Assembly: GCF_900100705.1 (NCBI RefSeq)
Contig: NZ_FNCH01000028.1
Span: forward strand, 1-56,732
Length of the DNA: 56,732 bases
Reading direction: 5' to 3'
DNA from: Pedobacter terrae
GTDB lineage: Bacteria > Bacteroidota > Bacteroidia > Sphingobacteriales > Sphingobacteriaceae
The first letter of the stretch is position 1; every line of letters starts with the position of its first letter. Shown in pieces: positions 49,283 to 56,580 of the stretch. A model generated the notes under the pieces. The model was not told the origin of the DNA and did no database searches. It was given only the letters and a program-made list of their open reading frames with translations. Made by a program: the position numbers and the translations under genes.

Positions 49283-51115
49283 ATGGTCGTAAAATTTCTT
49301 AATAGCAATAGTTCATTCAATGGAGTAAGCTATAACACAAACAAGATGGAAAAGGACAAAGGGGAGCTGATGAAAACAGAGAATTTTGGCTACCTGCAAG
49401 GTATCCCTAATGTCATGCCGGAAGAATATAAAAATTATCTCCGTGCCCATTCAAGTACCAACTTCGTAGTTCAGGACAAACAGCTGCACCTGGTATTGTC
49501 AGGCGAGGGTAGGGAGTATAACAAACACCAGTTAACAGATATGGCCGATGCCTTCATGAAAGAAATGGGCTATGGTAAAAATCCCTACATGGTTGTTTTT
49601 CATAACGACACGGCCAACAACCATGTTCATATAGTAAGTAGCCGTATAAATTCCGAGGGCAAGAAGATTAATGACTCGTTCGAATATAAACGAGCAATGG
49701 CCGCTATTCAAAAGATAATTAAGAATGATGTTGCCTATTCGACAATAGCACAAGTTCAAAAATCATTCGATTATAGTATTTCGACCGTAGCGCAGTTTAA
49801 GCTACTTTTCGAACAACAAGGCTATTCGGTTAGCTATAATGATAAGGATATGACCTTGCGGAAGTACGACGATATTCAGCAAATAATTCCGATGGAAAAA
49901 GTTAATTCTTTGATTGCTGAAAGTAAAAAAGACAACACCAGGATACTTCAATTAAAAAGTATCATCAACAAATATAAAGGCCGTTCTGATGCTTCAATAA
50001 GTGTAGTGTACGAGCCATCAAAATTTGAAGATGTAAAAAAGCCTATTGGCTACACATCTGATTTGGCAAAGGTTCTGAAAGAAAAATTTGGTTTGGATAT
50101 CGTCTACCACGGCAAAAAAGGATTACCGCCTTACGGTTATAGCATCATAGATCATGCTAATAAAGCTGTTTACAAAGGAGGGGAGATAATGCCACTTAAA
50201 GAATTTATAGATAACAGCAATTATAAAAGCCGGACTATTCAGGACACAGAGCCAATACAAATTACTGTAGATGGATTTAAGGAAAAAGAAGCGTCTGCAA
50301 GAATTTTTGGCGAGCGTTTAGGCAGGGTATTCTTTGCAGCCATTCCAAAAGAAAAAATGGCATTGATAAATGTAATTCTTAAGTCGGCCCTGCATGAGTT
50401 CAATTCAGTAAGTGAAGGCTTAAGCCGACATAAGATAGAACTGGTTACAGATAACCAAGGCTTGTACGTTTTGGACAAAAGCAGCAATATTATGATCGAT
50501 GCAAAGCGGGTATTAAGCACTTCCGATTATGCTTTAATGGCAAGGCGTTCAGGCTTGAAATTACCGCAAAAAGAAAAAGAGGTCATACTCAACACCGATA
50601 ACAGCAAAGCCTATTCACTTAAGGGCATACTTAAAAATCACGGAGCAGCTAACTACCAGTTTGATAAAGACGGTAAGCCAAGTTACTTCATTGAACTATT
50701 GAAGCCTGATGGAACCTTAAAAATGGTTTGGGGTATCGACCTTGAAAGAGCGGTGGCCGAATCAGGGTATCAAGTTGGAGACACAGTACAGCTTAATTAC
50801 AAAGGCTTTAATGAGGTGCAAATACAAGTTCCCGTTAAAGATGCCCAGGGAAATACCACCCATTATGAAGAAAAGGTAGTCAAACGCAACGACTGGGAGA
50901 TATCAGAACCGGACGAGCGGTCAAATTCAAACTCCTATCAAGGCAATACTTCCGAAGGTGCCGTTTCTCAACCAGTCATGAGCAGTCATGATGAATCAGC
51001 GTTATTAGATGCTATTCAAAATTTTGAACTAAGCATTGCCAATGATATTGATGATGAACAGATCAACGGAAGGAACAGGCGCAGGGTTAGAAAATCAAGA
51101 GTAAACACAAGATAA
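49283..51115 (+). CDS. Relaxase/mobilisation nuclease (MobP type)
   Basis: A 610-residue protein. The relaxase metal motif is HNDTANNHVHIVSSRIN (near 105-121) and the active-site region lies in the first 100 residues (SSFNGVSYNTNKMEKDKGEL). It nicks oriT and stays bound to the 5' end. The C-terminal 300 residues are of unknown fold, ending in a basic NRRRVRKSRVNTR tail. A perfect Rep iteron is embedded at 49771. It is followed by TraA at 51127. Confidence 0.9.
   Translation: MVVKFLNSNSSFNGVSYNTNKMEKDKGELMKTENFGYLQGIPNVMPEEYKNYLRAHSSTNFVVQDKQLHLVLSGEGREYNKHQLTDMADAFMKEMGYGKNPYMVVFHNDTANNHVHIVSSRINSEGKKINDSFEYKRAMAAIQKIIKNDVAYSTIAQVQKSFDYSISTVAQFKLLFEQQGYSVSYNDKDMTLRKYDDIQQIIPMEKVNSLIAESKKDNTRILQLKSIINKYKGRSDASISVVYEPSKFEDVKKPIGYTSDLAKVLKEKFGLDIVYHGKKGLPPYGYSIIDHANKAVYKGGEIMPLKEFIDNSNYKSRTIQDTEPIQITVDGFKEKEASARIFGERLGRVFFAAIPKEKMALINVILKSALHEFNSVSEGLSRHKIELVTDNQGLYVLDKSSNIMIDAKRVLSTSDYALMARRSGLKLPQKEKEVILNTDNSKAYSLKGILKNHGAANYQFDKDGKPSYFIELLKPDGTLKMVWGIDLERAVAESGYQVGDTVQLNYKGFNEVQIQVPVKDAQGNTTHYEEKVVKRNDWEISEPDERSNSNSYQGNTSEGAVSQPVMSSHDESALLDAIQNFELSIANDIDDEQINGRNRRRVRKSRVNTR
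49771..49787 (+). repeat. Rep iteron copy inside the relaxase gene
   Basis: TTATAGTATTTCGACC, identical to the origin iteron core, coding for DYSIST as in the ArdC-like gene. With flanks GATTATAGTATTTCGACCG it matches the ArdC copy over 19 bases. Confidence 0.8.
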
Positions 51116-51126
51116 ATCACAAGCAT

Positions 51127-51777
51127 ATGATTATACTATTCGCAAATCAAAAGGGGGGAGTTGGTAAATCTACCCTTGCCGTTTTATTCGCAAACTACCT
51201 TTCATTAGTACAGAATAAAGAGGTTGTTATATTCGATATGGACAACCAACGGTCTATTTATAATAAAGTTCAAGCTGCCCAGGTATTGGAGAATAAGCCT
51301 TTATATGAAGTAGAAGCTGCCGAGATGGAGCAGTTCAGCACCATTAATGAAATAGTCAGAGAAAAGGAAGGGCTGATTACAATATTAGATGTAGCGGGCA
51401 ACATTGAAAACGATAGCCTTATTCCCATATTTAAGGGTATTGATTTAATTATTTGCCCTTTTGCTTATGATGAATTTTCGGTAGGTGCGACTATCGACTT
51501 TTCGGAAGTGGTGCGCACACTGAATGAAAAGGCAAATATTGTTTTTGTGCCAAACCGCATTAAAACGAATGTTAAGTACGAAACGCTCGAGAGCGTCAAC
51601 AAGGTGCTTTTGAATTTTGGGGCGGTCACAAGGCCACTTCCTGAAAGGATAGACTTTCAAAGGATAACCACCTTTGAGACACCGCCCAGTATCATACAGG
51701 CAGTTTCCCCGGTATTCGATTTAATATTCAATGAGTTCATACATAAATATACTGGGTCATGGAAAGAGAAAGTATAA
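51127..51777 (+). CDS. traA: TraA, ParA-like ATPase of the transfer operon
   Basis: A 216-residue protein with deviant Walker A KGGVGKST, VVIFDMDNQRS and ITILDVAGN. It is shorter than true ParA and lies at the head of the tra operon as in CTnDOT-like elements. There TraA and TraB may position the transfer machinery. It overlaps the next gene by 19 bp. It is distinct from the partition ParA at 44753. Confidence 0.85.
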   Translation: MIILFANQKGGVGKSTLAVLFANYLSLVQNKEVVIFDMDNQRSIYNKVQAAQVLENKPLYEVEAAEMEQFSTINEIVREKEGLITILDVAGNIENDSLIPIFKGIDLIICPFAYDEFSVGATIDFSEVVRTLNEKANIVFVPNRIKTNVKYETLESVNKVLLNFGAVTRPLPERIDFQRITTFETPPSIIQAVSPVFDLIFNEFIHKYTGSWKEKV

Positions 51778-52184
51778 AGGCAATTACCGAACGGGTTCGT
51801 AAAGAGAGAGAGCAGGTAATTTTGAATGGGGGCACGGAAAGCCAAACCATACAACCAGAAGCCCCAATTGCAATACCGTTAGACGGTGAGGCATCGACCC
51901 TACCGCCACCGATAAGCGTTAAACCACCACCAGTTATTTTGACGGATGGGCAGGATTTAACAGAACTCATACAGCAGATTACTTCTGTAAAGGTATCAGG
52001 TCAAACAAAGATGTTGATCAGGTTTGACGACAAGCACATGCCAGTCTTGAATATGCTTCAACCAGCTTTGAAAATCAACGTTGTTCAGTTCGTTAATTTT
52101 TTGGTTGAACGGTTCTTTGAAACGAATCCTGATATCAAAACGCTAATGAAAAATTCACTAAAAAATTCACTTAAAGAGATATAA
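51759..52184 (+). CDS. TraB-position protein (DUF3408-like)
   Basis: A 141-residue protein. A charged helical start is followed by a Pro-rich linker (about 45-62) and a C-terminal domain (LIQQITSVKVSGQTKMLIRFDDKHMPVLNMLQPAL) typical of the small partner of TraA in Bacteroidota elements. It probably binds DNA or another Tra protein together with the TraA ATPase. Confidence 0.7.
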   Translation: MERESIKAITERVRKEREQVILNGGTESQTIQPEAPIAIPLDGEASTLPPPISVKPPPVILTDGQDLTELIQQITSVKVSGQTKMLIRFDDKHMPVLNMLQPALKINVVQFVNFLVERFFETNPDIKTLMKNSLKNSLKEI

Positions 52185-52186
52185 TT

Positions 52187-52567
52187 ATGAGTTGGTCAAA
52201 ATTTACAATAGTGCTGATAGTTGCCTATGTAGTCTACTATTTATTCAACATTATCATGGATAGTTTGAAAAGCAAAAACGTAAGTGCTGCAACAAGCGGA
52301 GGGGATGTTCTAACATTTAGTGAGGAAGTACAAACCACGCCTGTAGAGCATGAAGAAGAACGGGCGATAATTCCGGTAGCAGTCCTTGATGAATTTGAGG
52401 ATGATAGCCAAAACGCAGTTTGGGAGCGCGAGGACGAAGACACCGAGGAACTCAATATTATATCACATAATATCAATAGTTCAACAGGTGGCATTACCCA
52501 AATGTCAGAAGTTATCAAGCTTGCGAAAAGCAATACCATAGATTATAAACGGTCAATCGTCTTTTAA
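52187..52567 (+). CDS. Single-pass membrane protein in the TraD position
   Basis: A 126-residue protein with an N-terminal membrane helix (FTIVLIVAYVVYYLFNIIM) and an acidic cytoplasmic tail containing the PVAVLDEFEDDSQ and HNINSSTGGITQMSEVIKL stretches. It sits between the TraA/B pair and the pilin-like genes. Assigned by position only. Confidence 0.65.
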   Translation: MSWSKFTIVLIVAYVVYYLFNIIMDSLKSKNVSAATSGGDVLTFSEEVQTTPVEHEEERAIIPVAVLDEFEDDSQNAVWEREDEDTEELNIISHNINSSTGGITQMSEVIKLAKSNTIDYKRSIVF

Positions 52568-52568
52568 A

Positions 52569-52892
52569 ATGAAAAACTATAAGAAGATACATTATATCAG
52601 GGCTGCAACATTAACAGCCCTTTTTTATTGCCTTATTTCGCCATCCTTCGGACAAGCCCCCGGCATTCAAGAATTTGGGGATGCAACACGAATGGTCAAA
52701 AATCAATACCATGCTTTGACCTATACCGCATCTATACTGGGCGCTATTTTCGGTCTGGTCGGTGGCCTAAGAATTTATAACAATTGGCAATCAGGAAAGC
52801 ATCACATTGATGCACAGGTAATGGGTTGGTTGGGGGCTTTTATTTTCCTTCAACTTATCGCAGTAATTATCGGTGCCATGTACGGTGTATAA
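52569..52892 (+). CDS. traE: TraE-like pilin candidate 1 (DUF4134)
   Basis: A 107-residue protein with a signal peptide ending SFGQ, two hydrophobic helices (about 55-70 and 85-105) and the typical GAIFGLVGGLRIYNNWQSG pattern. DUF4134/TraE is the VirB2-like pilin candidate of CTnDOT-like systems. It is followed 4 bp later by element G and a second gene of the same family at 53128. Confidence 0.85.
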   Translation: MKNYKKIHYIRAATLTALFYCLISPSFGQAPGIQEFGDATRMVKNQYHALTYTASILGAIFGLVGGLRIYNNWQSGKHHIDAQVMGWLGAFIFLQLIAVIIGAMYGV

Positions 52893-52896
52893 CCTT

Positions 52897-53047
52897 TGCT
52901 ATCATAGTAAAGCCGGAGCATCCGCAGATCAGGGCAGCGCCACCGATCAAATGATAGCATTTTCTCAAACCGGTTCGAAGACCCTCAGCTCGTTTTGATA
53001 GCATTCAGCTTCGCTGCAGCGAACCAGGTTAAACTAAACTGATAGTA
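52897..53047 (+). repeat. 44-bp-periodic TGATAGYA element G (leader plus three boxes)
   Basis: Inverted box TGCTATCA 52897; boxes TGATAGCA 52952 and 52996, TGATAGTA 53040 (55, 44, 44 bp). It has the same leader core and spacer types as element E, with 10 differences over 151 positions. It separates the two traE-like genes, so it is inside an operon that would otherwise be continuous. Confidence 0.9.
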
Positions 53048-53127
53048 AAACCTATCGGTAAACTTCACAATCCGCAATTAATCAATTTTTTATTTCAAAT
53101 TTTTTTATCCATTAATTTTTATCTGTT

Positions 53128-53442
53128 ATGAAAATGTCAAGCAAATTCAAAAAAGCGTTCGCAGTTGCAACTTTAGTCGCAGTATCTGCAAGTCAATCAA
53201 TGGCGCAAGATGGTATCACTGGTATCAATGCAGCCAACACTTCTTTACGCCAGTACGTTGACCCAGTTGCTACACTTTGCCTTGCAATCGGGGCGGTTGT
53301 TGGTATTATCGGTGGTGTTCGTGTTTACATCAAATGGAACAGCGGAGATCAAGATATCAACAAAGAAATCATGGGATGGGGCGGTTCTTGCCTTTTCTTA
53401 GTACTGGTAGGCGTTATTATCAAAGCTTTCTTTGGTGTATAA
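53128..53442 (+). CDS. traE: TraE-like pilin candidate 2 (DUF4134)
   Basis: A 104-residue protein: a signal peptide ending SMAQ, then two helices with GAVVGIIGGVRVYIKWNSGD, as in the first copy. Its codons (GTTGCAACTTTAGTCGCA and similar) look more biased than its neighbours, as expected for an abundant subunit. Its leader comes directly after element G, which suggests a private promoter and high expression. The stop overlaps the traF start (TAATG). Confidence 0.87.
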   Translation: MKMSSKFKKAFAVATLVAVSASQSMAQDGITGINAANTSLRQYVDPVATLCLAIGAVVGIIGGVRVYIKWNSGDQDINKEIMGWGGSCLFLVLVGVIIKAFFGV

Positions 53443-53741
53443 TGGCAAAGCAATTCAACATTTATAGGGGGCTTCAAAAGCCCCTTATTTATCGTGGTTT
53501 TCAAGGAAAATTCATCGGATGGGGCATAGCATCCCTTGTCATAAGCTTAGTTGCAGGTGGAGTTGTCGGCAGTTTAACAAGCATGGCGTTAGGAGGGCTC
53601 ATTTGTGTGGGTGGCTTTGTAGGAGGCTTAGTTTTCACCGCTCAACAGCAGAAAAAAGGATTGCACTTCAAAACAAGGCACACAGGCATATTCAGGTTTG
53701 GTACTGATTTTAGAAAATTAAGATATGGCACAAAAACGTAA
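53442..53741 (+). CDS. traF: TraF (DUF4133), VirB3-like
   Basis: A 99-residue protein starting at ATG 53442, overlapping the pilin stop. It begins with the conserved FNIYRGLQKPLIYRGFQGKFIGWG and has two hydrophobic segments (about 28-45 and 50-66). It is the VirB3-like partner of the TraG ATPase. A terminator-like hairpin lies at codons 9-14. It overlaps traG by 17 bp. Confidence 0.87.
   Translation: MAKQFNIYRGLQKPLIYRGFQGKFIGWGIASLVISLVAGGVVGSLTSMALGGLICVGGFVGGLVFTAQQQKKGLHFKTRHTGIFRFGTDFRKLRYGTKT
53468..53490 (+). terminator. Hairpin with T-rich tail inside the start of traF
   Basis: GGGGCTT, loop CAA, AAGCCCC, then TTATTT. A 7-bp GC-rich stem just after the pilin gene. It could attenuate transcription or protect the 3' end of a pilin mRNA, allowing more pilin than TraF and TraG. 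Confidence 0.55.
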
Positions 53742-56559
53742 AACAGAGTTCAATTTACCGTATTTCGGAATTGACGAAAGTGGGAAATACCCAACCATTT
53801 ATAATTTAAAAGGGGATTATGGCGTAGTGATACAAATTAATAACCCAGTACTGCAATATTCAGCAGACCCAAGCGCCTATGATGGCTCACACCAACTGTA
53901 TGTAAACATCACAAAGATTTTGGGCGAAGGGTATGTAATTCAAAAGCAGGATGTTTTAACAAAGAAGATTTACAATAAAGCAGATAGCACCGAATACTTA
54001 CAGCAGAAGTATGACGAGCATTTCAACGGTCGAGAGTACACCGACCTCACTACTTATTTGGTAGTTACCCGAAAAGCTAAACGAGGTTCTTTTTACAGTT
54101 ATAATAAAAAGAACTATTCCGATTTTGAGCAGAATATCGGCAAGTTAGAAGACCTGCTAAAAAGAAATAGCCTGTCACCCAAAATTCTAACCCGAAATGA
54201 AATTGACCTTTACGTGAAGCGCATACTTAGTATGAATTTTAGTACTAATAATGTTTCACTCAATAATATGCGTGCTACGGATGTAGAAATACAGATGGGC
54301 GATAAAGCAGTTCGCAGTATTCCGCTTGTCAATATCGATACAATTGATTTGCCGGAGAAAGTTTCGACACACATCGAGCGGAACGATAAGGACACCCTTA
54401 AAGGGTTCCCTATTGATACAATGGGTTTTTTGTATAACGTACCATTATATCAAACCATAATTTACAATCAGATCATAGATATACCTGCCCAAAACATGAC
54501 ACAGCGCAAGTTGGAGTTAAAAAGAAAAAGGCATTCAGGTATTCCCGACCCTGCAAATCTGATGTGCGTTGAGGATATTGATAATTTACTTGTAGACGTA
54601 GCCAGGGAAAACCAAATGCTTGTTTACTGTCATTTCAATATTTTGGTTTGCGCCCCATTAGAAACCATTCAGCAGACGTGTAATTACATTGAAAGTTCTT
54701 TGTTTCAACAGAGCATTATACCTAACAAAAATGCCTACAACCAAATGGAACTTTTCAGAACGGCCATGCCTTGCAATACGGTCGAGTTAGCGGAATATGA
54801 TTTGTTTTTGACCACAGCAGATGCAGCCCTTTGTTTTTTTTTTAAAGAAGCCCTAAGTAAAGATGAAGTGAGTGGCTTTCAAATTCGCTTTACTGATAGA
54901 CAGGGCATACCTGTAGCAATCGACCCCGCAGATTTGCCAATGCAGACCAATAGGATTAACAATCGAAACAAGTTCGTTCTTGGCCCGAGTGGTTCGGGCA
55001 AGTCCTTTTTTATGAATGCCCTTATAGAGCAATATTGCATGTACAATAAATCAGATAAGCCTAAATGGTTGATGGATGTTGTAATTGTCGATACCGGGCA
55101 CTCTTATTCAGGATTATGTTCTTATTATGGCGGTAAATATATTACCTATTCGGAGGAAAAGCCCATTACCATGAACCCTTTTGCGATCAGTGAAAGTGAG
55201 TACAATATCGAAAAAAAGGACTTTTTAAAAACGCTCATTAGCTTATTGTGGAAGGGCGCTGATGGGACAGTCAATCAGGTAGAAAGCGACGTTATTTCCC
55301 AGGCAATTTCATCTTACTACAGCAACTTTTTTGGGAAGCCCCTTTTCGTCGATATTACCGAGGAAGAAGAAAGGGAAATTCAACAGGAAGCGGAAGCCGA
55401 GGCAGCGCAGTTGGACTATACCGAAGAAGCAAAAAAATCATTAGACCTGGACGGTTTGTTATCGGAAGCCCAAGCACTCACTAATAGCTTTGAAGGAAAT
55501 CCAGACGAAAAGCTTACGTATTATGAACAGCAATATCAAAGGCTTTATGACGAGCAATTGCAAGGAGCCATCGAATGGCTTAAAGATGCACAGGCCGATG
55601 ATCTGTACAACACCAAATTGACAGAAGCGAGAATAAAAAACAAGGAGGAATTTAAAAGGAAGAATGTTGTTGAACTTAATTTCAACTCTTTTTATGAATT
55701 TGCTTTGTACAAAATTCCCGAGATAAAAGAGCAGGAACGCATACCCTTCGATATTGACGAGTTCCGTTTTGTTCTGAAAAAGTTCTATAAAGGTGGCGAG
55801 TTCCAAGCGATCTTAAATGAGGAAGCCGATAATTCAATGTTCACTGAATCCTTTGTGGTGTTTGAAATAGATAGTATTAAGGAGCATAAAACATTATTCC
55901 CAATCGTAACGCTGATTATTATGGATGTTTTCATCCAAAAGATGCGTTTCCGTACCGAACAGCGAAAGGCACTAATAATCGAAGAAGCATGGAAGGCTAT
56001 TGCTTCACCACTTATGGCCGGATACATCCTTTACCTGTACAAAACAGTTAGAAAGTTTTGGGGAGAAGCAATAGTGGTTACGCAGGAATTAGGCGATATC
56101 ATAGGTAATGCGGTAGTGAAAGACAGTATTATTAATAATTCCGACACTACTATGCTGTTAGATCAATCGAAGTTTAAAGACAATTTCGATGAAATAGCAA
56201 AGCTATTGGCGATCAACGCCCATGAGCGCAAAAAAATCCTTACCATTAACCAGTTGGATAACCACGAAAATAGAGGCCGATTTAAAGAGGTTTATATCAG
56301 AAGGGGAGCCACGGGCGAGGTTTACGGTGTAGAGGTAGCCCTCGAGCAATATTTAATTTATACTACCGAGAAGCCGGAGAAAACCGCAGTTGAATGCTAT
56401 AGCAGCTTTTACGGCAGTTACAGGGCAGGTATAGACAATTTTGTTAGAGACCTTAAACGATCAAGATTAAAACTTCCCCAGTTTTTCAATAAGGTCAATA
56501 GTATGCGTAGGCCAATCTACGAAGAAGGCAAGACCGAAATACTACAGTTAGTTAGTTAA
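53725..56559 (+). CDS. traG: TraG, VirB4-type conjugation ATPase
   Basis: A 944-residue protein. The N-terminal region contacts the membrane channel. The ATPase has Walker A GPSGSGKSFF (near 420) and Walker B KALIIEEAWK (near 749). Between them is a long acidic, helical insertion (about 550-660, EEEEREIQQEAEAEAAQ...). It powers substrate transfer and pilus assembly. It is the largest gene of the operon and is followed 21 bp later by the exported protein that crosses the circle junction. Confidence 0.92.
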   Translation: MAQKRKTEFNLPYFGIDESGKYPTIYNLKGDYGVVIQINNPVLQYSADPSAYDGSHQLYVNITKILGEGYVIQKQDVLTKKIYNKADSTEYLQQKYDEHFNGREYTDLTTYLVVTRKAKRGSFYSYNKKNYSDFEQNIGKLEDLLKRNSLSPKILTRNEIDLYVKRILSMNFSTNNVSLNNMRATDVEIQMGDKAVRSIPLVNIDTIDLPEKVSTHIERNDKDTLKGFPIDTMGFLYNVPLYQTIIYNQIIDIPAQNMTQRKLELKRKRHSGIPDPANLMCVEDIDNLLVDVARENQMLVYCHFNILVCAPLETIQQTCNYIESSLFQQSIIPNKNAYNQMELFRTAMPCNTVELAEYDLFLTTADAALCFFFKEALSKDEVSGFQIRFTDRQGIPVAIDPADLPMQTNRINNRNKFVLGPSGSGKSFFMNALIEQYCMYNKSDKPKWLMDVVIVDTGHSYSGLCSYYGGKYITYSEEKPITMNPFAISESEYNIEKKDFLKTLISLLWKGADGTVNQVESDVISQAISSYYSNFFGKPLFVDITEEEEREIQQEAEAEAAQLDYTEEAKKSLDLDGLLSEAQALTNSFEGNPDEKLTYYEQQYQRLYDEQLQGAIEWLKDAQADDLYNTKLTEARIKNKEEFKRKNVVELNFNSFYEFALYKIPEIKEQERIPFDIDEFRFVLKKFYKGGEFQAILNEEADNSMFTESFVVFEIDSIKEHKTLFPIVTLIIMDVFIQKMRFRTEQRKALIIEEAWKAIASPLMAGYILYLYKTVRKFWGEAIVVTQELGDIIGNAVVKDSIINNSDTTMLLDQSKFKDNFDEIAKLLAINAHERKKILTINQLDNHENRGRFKEVYIRRGATGEVYGVEVALEQYLIYTTEKPEKTAVECYSSFYGSYRAGIDNFVRDLKRSRLKLPQFFNKVNSMRRPIYEEGKTEILQLVS

Positions 56560-56580
56560 TCAATCCAAATTCATTTACTT

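Noticed and set aside
51445..51970. Minus-strand frames within traA and traB
   Set aside because: They are opposite to a conserved ParA-like ATPase, with no promoter or domain; judged spurious.
9973..53047. The 44-bp arrays as CRISPR, TIGR or integron attC
   Set aside because: The repeat is only 8 bp, the spacers recur between sites, and no cas, Tas/NOP-domain or tyrosine integron integrase gene is visible in the window. The likeness is only in regular spacing.
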